From NCBI RefSeq assembly GCF_022343685.1, contig NZ_CP092123.1:2604001-2668000 (forward strand): a DNA stretch of 64,000 nucleotides. The letters run 5' to 3'. This DNA comes from Marinobacterium sediminicola (lineage in GTDB: Bacteria; Pseudomonadota; Gammaproteobacteria; Pseudomonadales; Balneatricaceae). A model generated the notes under the pieces. It did not search any database and was not told the origin of the DNA. It saw nothing but the letters and a program-made list of their open reading frames with translations. Made by a program: the position numbers and the translations under genes. Below, piece after piece: positions 29,426 to 38,876 of this stretch; positions within the stretch are counted from its first letter, which is position 1; every line of letters begins with the position of its first letter.

Positions 29426-29568
29426 TGCTGTTGCTCACGGCTTACAGATTTACTCTTTCATGCGCGAAAAGCGGCGCCTCATCTCTTCTAATTCCTTGTA
29501 TTAAAATGACTCCCTGTTTTCTGGTCTGAAAACTGCTGCATTCACAGGACCAAGGCGAGGCTGCTGTC

Positions 29569-29814
29569 ATGAAGCATTTGCGCAAGGCATTCACCAATCA
29601 CCGTCTCATCCGGAGCCAACCGGAAAGCCCCCAGGAGGCCCTGTTATCTCAGGCGGACGAAGATCATGCCTACCTGCCTCGTGAGACTGCCACTGAATAC
29701 TCAACCGCCTGGCGGCGTCGCAAGCCCACCTTCCCCTCTGTAGAAACGCATACGGTGCCTGGAATGATCACGCTCTGGGATGAGAACAACCGCATTAAAG
29801 ACGGGCACGTGTAG
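29569..29814 (+). CDS. Small hypothetical protein, 81 residues
   Basis: A short frame beginning KHLRKAFTNHRLIRSQP and ending WDENNRIKDGHV, with GAGG eight bases upstream of the ATG. I recognise no domain, and it has no signal peptide or membrane segment. It stands alone between the regulator gene and the first protease promoter. It may be real, but codon evidence is thin. Confidence 0.35.
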   Translation: MKHLRKAFTNHRLIRSQPESPQEALLSQADEDHAYLPRETATEYSTAWRRRKPTFPSVETHTVPGMITLWDENNRIKDGHV

Positions 29815-30300
29815 TAAACACGCATGTCTTATAGCAAAAAAATCTAAAAAGTTTTCCCTATTCAGCCAAGTGCAATATGTAAATCTTGTGAAACACTTTT
29901 TAATTAACCCTGTCCCCACTTGAATACAGACACAGATAAATTAACAATATTACCTAACCAATGTGTTTCATTTAATTAACATTTAAGCTTATCGATTTAT
30001 AGACTGTAAGATTATTGAGCCATTTTACACTCAGTCTTTAAAAACTTAACAGCAAATACCCCTCTTAACCTTAAATTCCCTCCCTGTTAATATCGGCCAC
30101 CAACAACAATCGTCATAAAGGCTTTACATACGGCTGGAAAAAACGGTTGCCCCGAGCATTAAGTAAACACTTTTCAGACTTATCAACTGTATAAATCTGT
30201 AAAGCTTTACATGTTGCAGAGGTTAACCAGTTGCCGGCTGACCGAGGCTGAAGAACAGCCATCACCTGCCACTCGGGTGATGCTGAATGAACATTTGATC
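29815..30300. other. AT-rich promoter region of the first metalloprotease gene
   Basis: No gene. Clearly AT-rich against its surroundings, like the matching region at 38.9-39.4 kb. It contains a 57-base block (30038-30094) conserved upstream of the second protease gene, with a promoter (separate entry). The remainder to 30300 is an untranslated leader of about 200 bases before the riboswitch. Confidence 0.6.
30045..30093 (+). promoter_or_regulatory. Promoter of metalloprotease 1 with upstream CTTAAC repeat
   Basis: -35 TTAACC (30065-30070), 17-base spacer, -10 TAATAT (30088-30093) with an extended TG at 30085-30086. A second CTTAAC lies at 30045, exactly 19 bases (about two helical turns) before the one that overlaps the -35. 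The same arrangement with the same spacing is found at 39224-39272, which is the main support. Confidence 0.6.
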
Positions 30301-30406
30301 CTCTACCGAAAAGGCAAAACCCGTGTAAGCGGGTGGCGCAAAGTCACGGAACCTGATGTGCCATTGACACTGGTCATATCAGGCCCGCCGGACTACCGAA
30401 GTAGAG
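30301..30406 (+). promoter_or_regulatory. GEMM (cyclic-di-GMP-I) riboswitch aptamer, copy 1
   Basis: P1 pairs CTCTAC (30301-30306) with GTAGAG (30401-30406). Inside are CCGAAAAGGCAAA, a P2 hairpin ACCCG/CGGGT, then GGCGCAAAGTCACGG, and a P3 hairpin ACCTGAT/ATATCAGG closed by CCGGACTACCGAAG. GGCAAA-hairpin-GCGCAAAG is the GEMM core. The base aligning with Vc2 G20 is G, which favours c-di-GMP over cGAMP (numbering recalled). Differences from copy 2 fall in hairpin loops and outer pairs, as expected for a structured RNA under selection. It sits in the leader of the metalloprotease gene. Confidence 0.85.
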
Positions 30407-30427
30407 ATGTGCCCTGCCCCGGCTGGA

Positions 30428-30462
30428 GGATCACTCCGATTATCACTATTCAGGAGAGATCC
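30428..30462 (+). promoter_or_regulatory. Shine-Dalgarno-sequestering hairpin, expression platform 1
   Basis: GGATC-A-CTCC (30428-30437) pairs with GGAG-A-GATCC (30453-30462) across a 15-base loop and one A-A mismatch. The right arm contains the ribosome-binding AGGAGA immediately before the ATG at 30463. A translational on/off switch coupled to the aptamer is the simplest reading. There is no U-tract, so it is not a terminator. Sequence identical in copy 2. Confidence 0.75.
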
Positions 30463-33084
30463 ATGCACCGCGCACGTCCCTCTGTTGCCAACATTCTGTT
30501 AACCGCTGGCCTGACCGCAGCCTTGAGCTTTACAGCAGCGCCTGCAATTGCAGCGCAGGATCATGCTCATTCACATGCAGCGGCAACCGCCCCCAACATG
30601 ACCTCTGCTGAAGCTCGACAGCAAGCCTACGATCACACTCAGTCGCTGCTGGCGCTGCAGAAGCGCTGGCTGAAGGCGCAGGGGCGTGACAGGGCACAAG
30701 CGCTGGAGCAGCTTCTGGCTCAGGCCGAAGCACGCCATGCTTTTCTGCTGGAGTTGCTGCAAAGCAATCCGGCTGAGGTCATTCGAGTCGCCATTCCTGA
30801 ACAGAAGCAGCTGGGGATGCCAGCGGAAGTTCAGTCCCTGCTTTCCCAGCGACTGGAAACCGAAGGTGAACTGGAGGCCCTCGTCGAGGATTATGAAGAC
30901 GGCAGCCACCGGTTGCGCCATTTCCTCAAGACACCCTTTGGTGAGCGATTCGAACTGCACTATGCCGGCAAGCGCCCAGAACTGCTGAACGGAGCTCGCG
31001 TACGGGTCAATGGCCTGTTACTGGACGATGTGAACACCGATGGTCACTTGGCACTGGCATCGGATGACGACAGCATTCTCACCCTGGCTGCCGATGGCGG
31101 CCCGGACGGTGGCAGCAATGGTGGCACACCTGCCGCGGAGCTGGCCAACACCTTCGGTGAAAAGCGTACTCTCGTCTTCCTGGTCAACTTCCAGGACAAG
31201 ACCGATCAGCCGTATACCCGGCAGCAGGCCCAGGATCTGGTCTTTGGTCAGGTCAGCGACTTCCTCCGTGAGAACTCAAACAACCAGACCTGGTTGAGCG
31301 GTGACGTCACCGGCTGGTATACCCTGCCGCTGAGCAGCACCAGCTGTGACTATGTCAGCATTGCCAACCTGGCCAACGAGGCAGCCGCTCAGGCGGGCGT
31401 CGACACCTCCGGCTATAACCGCTACCTCTATGTATTCCCCAAGAACAGCTGCTCCTGGGCCGGGCTGGGTACCATGGGAGGCAACCCGGGCACGGCGTGG
31501 ATCAACGGCAGCTTCAGGCTCAATATCGTGGCCCACGAACTGGGCCATAACTTCGGCCTGTATCACTCCAAGTCCAGTGATTGTGGTGCCACTGCTGTCG
31601 GGGATAACTGTTCTGTCTCTCAGTATGGCGACCTGCTCGATACCATGGGCAACCGCAACGGCGCTCATTTCAATGCCTTCCAGAAAGCACGTCTGGGCTG
31701 GCTGAACGGACTGGTCACCGCCGAAACCAACGGCACCTATGAGCTTGAGCCTTACGAAACAGCCCCCGGCACCAAACCCAAGGCGTTGCGTGTACTGAAA
31801 GAGGTCGATCCGGTAACCGGCCAGAAAAGCTGGTACTACATCGAGTATCGCCAGGCCATTGGCTTCGATAATTTCCTCGCCACCAATACCAATGTTCAGA
31901 ATGGTGTGGTCGTACACACCGCCAAGGATGCAGATGGCAACAGCAGCCACCTGCTCGACATGACTCCGTCCAGTGATCCCTGGGACGATTGGGCTGACCC
32001 GGCCCTGATGACGGGCGACAGCTTTACCGACTCTGCAGCCGGTGTGACCATCAGCACTCTGTGGAATGACACCAATGGCGTGGCCGTCGATGTCGCGCTG
32101 GGCCCCCAGCCTTGTGTGACTGCAGCACCGACACTGTCACTGTCTCCGAGCGTCGGTCCCTGGGTAGCCCCGGGCAGCAGCGTCATCTACACACTGGCCA
32201 TCACCAATAACGATAGCCTCAATTGCAGCAACGCCACGGTTAACCTCTCAGCCGTACTTCCTTCTGCCTGGACCGCGGCTTTCAGCAGCAACCAGTTGCA
32301 ACTGGCACCGGGTGCGAGTGCATCTGTGGACCTGAGCGTCACCTCCGCCAGCGAGGCGATTGATGGCTACTATGATGTCGTGATCAGTGCTGCAACCGCC
32401 ACCCATGGAGCAACCACCACTGCCACTTACGTGGTCAGCAGACCCGACACCAACAGTGCACCGACGGCCCAGAATGACGCTGCTGAAACAGCCGAGAACA
32501 GCCCGCTGACCATTGCCGTCCTCGCCAACGACTCTGATCCTGATGGCGACAGCCTCAGCATCGCGGCCGTGTATGCCAGCAGTAACAGCAGCGTCAGCGT
32601 AAATGCCAACGGTACGCTCAGCTATCAGCCCAAAGCAGGCTTCAGCGGAACCGACCGCTTTGACTATACCGTGACTGATGGCAAGGGAGGCAGCGACAGC
32701 GCCAGCGTCATCGTTACAGTGGTCGCGGCAACCAATACTGCCCCGATCGCCAATGATGACAGCGCCACAACGTCAAAAGGCAGCTCGGTCACCATTGCCG
32801 TACTCGGTAACGATTACGATCCGGATGGCGATAAGATCGAGGTGATCGCGGTGACTCAGGGCAGCAAAGGCAGAGTCAGCCTCAACGCGGATGGCACCCT
32901 GACCTACTCGGCTGCCAAGAATTTCAACAGTCCAGACAGTTTCAGTTACACCATCAGTGACGGCCTTCATACCACTTCAGCTGTCGTCCTGGTGTCTCCC
33001 GGCACCAGTACCGACAGTGGCAGCACCGATGGAAGCACCACAGGCGGCAAGGGTAACGGCAAGGGAAGCGGGCCCAACAAGTAA
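30463..33084 (+). CDS. Secreted gametolysin-like (M11) metalloprotease with tandem cadherin-like repeats, paralogue 1
   Basis: 873 residues from the ATG after AGGAGA; the longer frame upstream is the riboswitch leader. A Sec signal peptide ends near AIAA. A propeptide-like helical region (about 30-180) precedes the catalytic domain, whose metzincin zinc motif HELGHNFGLYH is at 358-368 with Met-turn DTMGN near 393. Next come a NEW3/NPCBM-associated-like domain (about 550-660) and two tandem-95/cadherin-like repeats (about 664-755 and 758-850; ANDSDPDGDSLS, GNDYDPDGDKIE). The protein ends in a Gly/Lys tail, GGKGNGKGSGPNK. Probably exported by type II secretion and calcium-dependent. The closest relative in view is the protein at 39618-42536. 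Confidence 0.88.
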   Translation: MHRARPSVANILLTAGLTAALSFTAAPAIAAQDHAHSHAAATAPNMTSAEARQQAYDHTQSLLALQKRWLKAQGRDRAQALEQLLAQAEARHAFLLELLQSNPAEVIRVAIPEQKQLGMPAEVQSLLSQRLETEGELEALVEDYEDGSHRLRHFLKTPFGERFELHYAGKRPELLNGARVRVNGLLLDDVNTDGHLALASDDDSILTLAADGGPDGGSNGGTPAAELANTFGEKRTLVFLVNFQDKTDQPYTRQQAQDLVFGQVSDFLRENSNNQTWLSGDVTGWYTLPLSSTSCDYVSIANLANEAAAQAGVDTSGYNRYLYVFPKNSCSWAGLGTMGGNPGTAWINGSFRLNIVAHELGHNFGLYHSKSSDCGATAVGDNCSVSQYGDLLDTMGNRNGAHFNAFQKARLGWLNGLVTAETNGTYELEPYETAPGTKPKALRVLKEVDPVTGQKSWYYIEYRQAIGFDNFLATNTNVQNGVVVHTAKDADGNSSHLLDMTPSSDPWDDWADPALMTGDSFTDSAAGVTISTLWNDTNGVAVDVALGPQPCVTAAPTLSLSPSVGPWVAPGSSVIYTLAITNNDSLNCSNATVNLSAVLPSAWTAAFSSNQLQLAPGASASVDLSVTSASEAIDGYYDVVISAATATHGATTTATYVVSRPDTNSAPTAQNDAAETAENSPLTIAVLANDSDPDGDSLSIAAVYASSNSSVSVNANGTLSYQPKAGFSGTDRFDYTVTDGKGGSDSASVIVTVVAATNTAPIANDDSATTSKGSSVTIAVLGNDYDPDGDKIEVIAVTQGSKGRVSLNADGTLTYSAAKNFNSPDSFSYTISDGLHTTSAVVLVSPGTSTDSGSTDGSTTGGKGNGKGSGPNK

Positions 33085-33088
33085 CGCA

Positions 33089-33118
33089 AAAGGCGATGGG
33101 GTCACCCCCATCGCCTTT
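33089..33118. terminator. Bidirectional terminator between protease 1 and adhesin A
   Basis: AAAGGCGATGGGG - TCAC - CCCCATCGCCTTT, a perfect 13-bp stem in the 58-base gap between the two convergent genes. Confidence 0.85.
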
Positions 33119-33142
33119 AATCGTTTATATCAGGTCAAGCCG

Positions 33143-35140
33143 TTACAAACCGTTCGGCTCGACACAGGCGGCCGCTGCTGAAACCGCATTGTTGTAGATG
33201 GTGCATTCCACCAGCTCACCCGAGCCGGCCGAAATTCCGGACAGGCTGGTAGCAGCCTGAACAGAAGTACCATCACTGCAGGTTATGGCAGTCAACCAGG
33301 CTGCCGGATCTACATCAGAGCCATCACTGGCTTTTTCACTGATGGTATGAGGACCGGTGAGGGAAACCGCCACTTCAGCGGAATCGCCGTTACCGGCATC
33401 ATCAAACACCAGCTGACCATCGATATAGAGGTCAAATGCGGCAGCCGGTCCATTGACCACTTTGGTCACCTTGATATGCGGCAAGCGCACATTGGTGATG
33501 GTGCAGGACTTGCTGTCACCACCCACCAGCGACACATTGCCACTGCTGTCACAGTCACCACTGATCTCGACGTAGTATTCGTCGACGGCTGAACTGTCAC
33601 CGTTGGTTTCACTGACAGTGTGGCTGCCGACTCCGACAGTTACCGAGCCGGTTGTACCGCCGTTACCCACATCGTTTGCTTCAACGAAGCCGTCAATCAG
33701 CAGGTCAAACACACCACCGTCGTTATTATTGCCGGTACAGGCGTTAACCACGGCCTTGTTAACGGTCAGGTAGGCCTGTTCGTTACGGAAGGTACAGGTG
33801 ACCTGCTCCTTCAGATCCATCCGGATAGTCGCGACAGGTGAGCCACCGGTCTGCAGGGAGGACGGTGAAGATGTGTTCACATTATTGGAACCACCATCAG
33901 AGTCATCCACACACACCAGATCCTTGAAGGAGAACCCGGCACCGGCACTGATTTCTTCAACCGTGTACACACCCACGGGTACCTCAGTGATGGTGATAGC
34001 GTCATAGTTGCTGCTGGTCACAAGGTTGAAGCTGTTACTGGTGACACTGGAACCACCGGAGGTGGATACCGCGGTCAGATCAAGGCCGGAAACCGAGAAG
34101 CCAAAGGTGCCATCGCCACCGATAGTTTCTTTCTCGATAATGATGGTACCGCAGTTATCCAGCTCGAAAGGTGTCGGACCGACCAGGTCTTTCATCTGTG
34201 CGGTACCCGAGTTACCGGACGAGCGGCTGACCGCAAAGGCCGAACCGAAGCTTTCGCACACACCCGGTGCAAAGACACCGGCTGCGGTCAGGTTGATACC
34301 GGCTTCACCAAATTCAACCGGTCCCAGCCATTCTGCGCCATCAGGCCCAAGGAAGTCCTGAACACTTCCACCCACATTAACAGCGGCTTCGGCAGCACCG
34401 ACGGAAACCAGTTCAGTCGCGGTCCCCCAGCACGGCGGTGCATGACTGGCTACATCACAGGAATCGCCTGCAGTGATAGTCCAGCGTGCCAGCTTGATGG
34501 TCGGCGCAGCATCACCACCTTCGAAGTCGTACACGATCAACATGTCGCCCGGTGAACGTTCGACCAGTCCATCCGAGCCGCTCGGACAGGGTGTTTCGCC
34601 CTTGTTGAATTCGAAGGCGACGTGGGCCGAAGCGGTGGTTGAGTTCTGAGGAATTCGAACCCAGGCCAGATTCAGGAAAATGTCTCCGTTGATCGTATTA
34701 TCAGACAGATAGATACGCTTGAGGTCACCCTTGTTGAGCGACTTGGCATTTCGCACAATGGCACACTCATCATCCTGTTTGGTACCACCAACGAAGCCGA
34801 TATCATCAGACGATACCTGGGCATCTTCGACACCCACGAAGCGCCAGCCCATTGCTTCCGATGACCCGGTCTGATCAGGTGCTGTTCCGATCCAGGTCAC
34901 CGGATCGAAGTCATTCCAGTCCAGGTCCGAATCGGTCACACCATCGGCACAGGTTCCGGTATACGCCAGATCGCCGTCATCATCTTCGAACAGCGACGGC
35001 GTCGTACTGGCCGGCCCCTGGCACACGGCATATGCATCACCGGGGTTAAATGCCAGTACCAAAACCAGAGGCAAACTGAGCGCAAGCAATTTGAACAATC
35101 GCGTTAACGAGGCTGTACATCGATATTTGAAAGATTTCAT
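33143..35140 (-). CDS. Secreted prealbumin-like (SpaA-type) repeat protein, adhesin A
   Basis: 665 residues from the ATG at 35140, which has GGAGGTGGG directly upstream. A long signal peptide (LLALSLPLVLVLAFNPGDAYA) precedes a unique N-terminal domain (about 38-310) with several Cys residues. Then come about four prealbumin-like/SpaA-like repeats, each opening with a (V/I)xKx(T/V)V strand and closing with (T/V)CTxxN: IIIEKETIGGDGTFGFSV, LTVNKAVVNACTGNN, IKVTKVVNGPAAAFDLYIDG. The family forms extended stalks in surface and matrix proteins. No LPXTG-type or PEP-CTERM anchor is visible. Convergent with protease 1 and preceded by a sigma-54-type promoter. Confidence 0.8.
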   Translation of the reverse strand: MKSFKYRCTASLTRLFKLLALSLPLVLVLAFNPGDAYAVCQGPASTTPSLFEDDDGDLAYTGTCADGVTDSDLDWNDFDPVTWIGTAPDQTGSSEAMGWRFVGVEDAQVSSDDIGFVGGTKQDDECAIVRNAKSLNKGDLKRIYLSDNTINGDIFLNLAWVRIPQNSTTASAHVAFEFNKGETPCPSGSDGLVERSPGDMLIVYDFEGGDAAPTIKLARWTITAGDSCDVASHAPPCWGTATELVSVGAAEAAVNVGGSVQDFLGPDGAEWLGPVEFGEAGINLTAAGVFAPGVCESFGSAFAVSRSSGNSGTAQMKDLVGPTPFELDNCGTIIIEKETIGGDGTFGFSVSGLDLTAVSTSGGSSVTSNSFNLVTSSNYDAITITEVPVGVYTVEEISAGAGFSFKDLVCVDDSDGGSNNVNTSSPSSLQTGGSPVATIRMDLKEQVTCTFRNEQAYLTVNKAVVNACTGNNNDGGVFDLLIDGFVEANDVGNGGTTGSVTVGVGSHTVSETNGDSSAVDEYYVEISGDCDSSGNVSLVGGDSKSCTITNVRLPHIKVTKVVNGPAAAFDLYIDGQLVFDDAGNGDSAEVAVSLTGPHTISEKASDGSDVDPAAWLTAITCSDGTSVQAATSLSGISAGSGELVECTIYNNAVSAAAACVEPNGL

Positions 35141-35403
35141 TTCCCACCTCCATGACCACAAAGGCTCGCTCTCGCCCACCATCCCAGTCATTAGTGGTTG
35201 TTTTTGCTCTCCCTGTATCCGGTGGATTCGACAGGTCCCCTTGCCCTCGTACGCTGCCTGTCGCATGACACTCCCTCGACCATGCAGTGACCAGAGTGAA
35301 GCCACCTTCAGCGGGAGCACAAAACGACATTACGAATGATCTGCGCTCCCCTCCAGTATCAGACGCGGCACTCACCCGCACCCAAGACTGCTGCCAACTG
35401 AAC
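35141..35403 (-). other. Long untranslated leader of adhesin A
   Basis: About 250 bases between the sigma-54-type promoter and the ATG. It contains a hairpin CCTGT-cga-ATCC-acc-GGAT-ACAGG and a GAGGGCAAGGGGA block (35236-35248) that recurs as GAGCGCAAGGGGA in the adhesin B leader. CATGGAGG overlapping the ribosome site fits the CsrA/RsmA motif CANGGANG. It lacks the GEMM core. Confidence 0.45.
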
Positions 35404-35419
35404 TGCAAGGGGCGTGCCA
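35404..35419 (-). promoter_or_regulatory. Sigma-54 (-24/-12) promoter of adhesin A
   Basis: On the minus strand TGGCACG-CCCC-TTGCA, a full match to the RpoN consensus TGGCACGN4TTGCW, including invariant GG (-24) and GC (-12) with correct spacing. The predicted start is near 35393. Confidence 0.8.
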
Positions 35420-35517
35420 ATAATATAAGCTACTGAATTTAAGAAAGTTTTTGAAAAGAAAAGGCGTTATTGGGGGAACGAACGTTAACAAGTGACTGTG
35501 GTGTCCAGCATAAATAA

Positions 35518-36722
<1,205 letters not shown>

Positions 36723-36726
36723 TTAG

Positions 36727-37887
36727 GGAACATGTGAACAAGTCCCCAGCATGAGACAATCCCCGGTACAAACACATTGAGGACGTTCGGATGGATCAGC
36801 AGCTCACATTCGCTGATAGCGAGTTCAGCAACAAGCGTCGCCAGACCCGGAAAGAGAAGTTTCTTGGGCGGATGGATAAGCTGATCCCATGGGCCCGTCT
36901 CGAAGCGGTTATCGAACCTCATTACCCCAAGGCAGGCAACGGTCGCCGACCGTACCCGTTGTCCACGATGCTTCGGATTCACTGTATGCAGCAGTGGTAC
37001 AACCTGAGTGACCCCGCCATGGAAGATGCACTGTACGAGATTGCATCCATGCGACTCTTTGCGGGCCTGTCACTGGACAAGGCGATACCTGATCACTCCA
37101 CTATTTTGAAGTTTCGACACCTGCTGGAACAGCACGGTTTAGCTCGCCAGATTTTTGAAGAGGTGAACCAGTGGCTGTCGGAAGCCGGTGTCCTGCTCAA
37201 AGAAGGCTCGCTGATTGATGCCACCATTATTGAGGCTCCGAGTTCGACCAAAAACAAAGCCGGTGAGCGTGACCCGGAGATGCATCAGACCAAGAAAGGC
37301 AATGAATGGCACTTTGGAATGAAGGCGCATATCGGTGTTGATGCACGAACCGGAGTAACTCACAGTTTCACGACGACAGCGGCTCATGAGCACGATCTTA
37401 ATCAGGCCGGTCATGTACTGCATGGTGATGAGTCCTTTATCTTCGCGGACGCGGGATACCGTGGCGCGGAGAAACGGGATGAGTTGAAGCATGTTCGGGC
37501 TGATTGGCACATCGCAGAAAGACCGGGGACGCTCCAAGCTCTGAAAAAGCATCCCCGCATCAACAAAGTCAGAATCCGCACCGAATATCTCAAGGCGAGT
37601 GTGCGGGCAAAAGTGGAACATCCCTTCCGGATCATCAAGTGCCAGTTTGGCTTTGTGAAAGCACGTTATCGCGGACTGATGAAAAACGACGGCAAGTTGG
37701 CGATGCTATTTGCGCTGGCCAACGTTGTTCGTGTGGATCAGATGTTGAGAGCACAGGGTTAATCCGTCTGGACTGCCTCAAAGGGCAGTTATGACCAACC
37801 TAAGACAGGTCAATCCGCGCTCCTGAGGGGGCTGCTCAGATAAGAATAGAGGATCAGCCCGGTATCCCGGACTTAATCACAGCTTCC
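36727..37887 (+). mobile_element. Complete IS5-family insertion sequence, 1161 bp, with 4-bp target duplication
   Basis: Left end GGAACATGTGAACAAGTCC (from 36727) and right end GGAAGCTGTGATTAAGTCC (reverse complement, ending 37887) match at 15 of 19 positions. TTAG is duplicated on both sides (36723-36726 and 37888-37891), as expected for IS5 (YTAR target). A single intact transposase gene lies inside. The clean target duplication shows a simple and fairly recent insertion next to the IS110 element. Confidence 0.92.
36791..37762 (+). CDS. IS5-family transposase (DDE)
   Basis: 323 residues. N-terminal region [20 protein letters not shown]; the DDE catalytic core includes [13 protein letters not shown] (first Asp), [17 protein letters not shown] (second Asp, with the IS5 YRGxE context) and [20 protein letters not shown] (Glu). 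It is intact and of typical IS5-group length. Starts 64 bases inside the left inverted repeat. Confidence 0.95.
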   Translation: MDQQLTFADSEFSNKRRQTRKEKFLGRMDKLIPWARLEAVIEPHYPKAGNGRRPYPLSTMLRIHCMQQWYNLSDPAMEDALYEIASMRLFAGLSLDKAIPDHSTILKFRHLLEQHGLARQIFEEVNQWLSEAGVLLKEGSLIDATIIEAPSSTKNKAGERDPEMHQTKKGNEWHFGMKAHIGVDARTGVTHSFTTTAAHEHDLNQAGHVLHGDESFIFADAGYRGAEKRDELKHVRADWHIAERPGTLQALKKHPRINKVRIRTEYLKASVRAKVEHPFRIIKCQFGFVKARYRGLMKNDGKLAMLFALANVVRVDQMLRAQG

Positions 37888-37991
37888 TTAGGTTTTCGTA
37901 GTAAATCTTTATTAATGCCGTGTTACACCACTGTATTTTCTGCCGGTTCCGACATCGACAGCGGTGTGCACGGAGGATTGATCGGCCAATA

Positions 37992-38876
37992 TTACTGTGC
38001 CGATTCGGAGGACGAGACGTTTGGTTCGGAGAGCATCGTGTCTATTTCACGGACAAAAATTCCGGACGGATGAGCACCGACCTTGAGTACCACCTGTCCA
38101 GTCACATTATTAATCAGCACATTTCCCGGCGTTCCGGTGATCCCCAGACGCTTGCCCTCTACAAGATCCTCCTTTACGCGATCAGCGTATTTACCGCTGT
38201 CCAAACACTGCTGGAACATGGCTCTATCAAGACCCAGCTTCTCCACCAGGCTACCCAGTTTTCCCAACGGGAAGCCATTCCCGCCAGACCGGGTCTGCTG
38301 ATAGAGCGTGTCGGCAAATGTCCAGAAAGCCGCATCGCCTCCCTGCTCGAACACACATTCGGAAGCTTCTGCCTGCTTTTGAGCACCCGGGTTGTGAAAG
38401 CTCAACGGAAAATGTCGATAAACCCAATTGACCTGCCCCTGATACTGCTCCACCAGTGCTTTGGGTGTGTTATGGAAACGCTTGCAATAGGGGCACTCAA
38501 AGTCCGAGTACTCGACCAACGTGATGGTTGCATCCGGGTTACCATAGAGATGATCCCTGCCTTGGGTATAACGGCGCACGCTCTGAAGGTTGTGTGAAGC
38601 CAGCTGCTCCTGCTCAAGACGTGCCTGCTGCTGAGCCTTCACTCGAGATTCCCTTTCGCGGGCAATGTAGGCTTCAATACCGGCTTCTATCTCCTGCTGC
38701 AACACACCGCTCTCTTTAATCTCCTTTATAACCTCGGCTTTCAGCCGTTCTACCATTGCCGGATCCGGCTCCGACACTTCATCTGCAGAAACCGGAGACA
38801 TAAGGACAGCCCCGATTCCAACCAGGCAAATCAACAGATGGATGACACTAGCGGAGAAACGCGCTGGCAGACTCAT
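37992..38876 (-). CDS. DsbA-family thiol:disulfide oxidoreductase (periplasmic)
   Basis: About 294 residues from the ATG at 38876, which has AGGAGGGG upstream; a longer in-frame start is rejected. A signal peptide (LLICLVGIGAVLMSPVSA) is followed by a charged, probably coiled-coil stretch (about 35-95) and a DsbA-like thioredoxin domain. The redox site is YSDFECPYCKRFH, with the cis-Pro in ITGTPGNVLINN. It would oxidise or isomerise disulfides in the periplasm. It sits between the two protease/adhesin modules, whose adhesins have many conserved Cys residues; that is a plausible substrate link but unproven. Confidence 0.85.
   Translation of the reverse strand: MSLPARFSASVIHLLICLVGIGAVLMSPVSADEVSEPDPAMVERLKAEVIKEIKESGVLQQEIEAGIEAYIARERESRVKAQQQARLEQEQLASHNLQSVRRYTQGRDHLYGNPDATITLVEYSDFECPYCKRFHNTPKALVEQYQGQVNWVYRHFPLSFHNPGAQKQAEASECVFEQGGDAAFWTFADTLYQQTRSGGNGFPLGKLGSLVEKLGLDRAMFQQCLDSGKYADRVKEDLVEGKRLGITGTPGNVLINNVTGQVVLKVGAHPSGIFVREIDTMLSEPNVSSSESAQ

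Noticed and set aside
21651-30125. Identical 15-mer CGTCATAAAGGCTTT upstream of ahpC (21651) and of protease 1 (30111)
   Set aside because: A few identical 15-mers are expected by chance in 64 kb on two strands, and nothing around them is shared.
30134-30151. Possible sigma-54 promoter TGG...TTGC upstream of protease 1
   Set aside because: The distance between GG and GC is one base too long, and the -24 element is otherwise A-rich.
30211-30462. N-terminal extension of the first metalloprotease frame
   Set aside because: It lacks a ribosome site, precedes a clear signal peptide and AGGAGA site, and is explained by the GEMM riboswitch; the conservation with the second copy is RNA-level.
35141-35403. 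A third GEMM riboswitch in the adhesin A leader (GAGGGCAAGGGGA)
   Set aside because: GGCAA is present, but the GCGCAAAG half of the core and the closing stems are missing; the adhesin B leader also lacks them.
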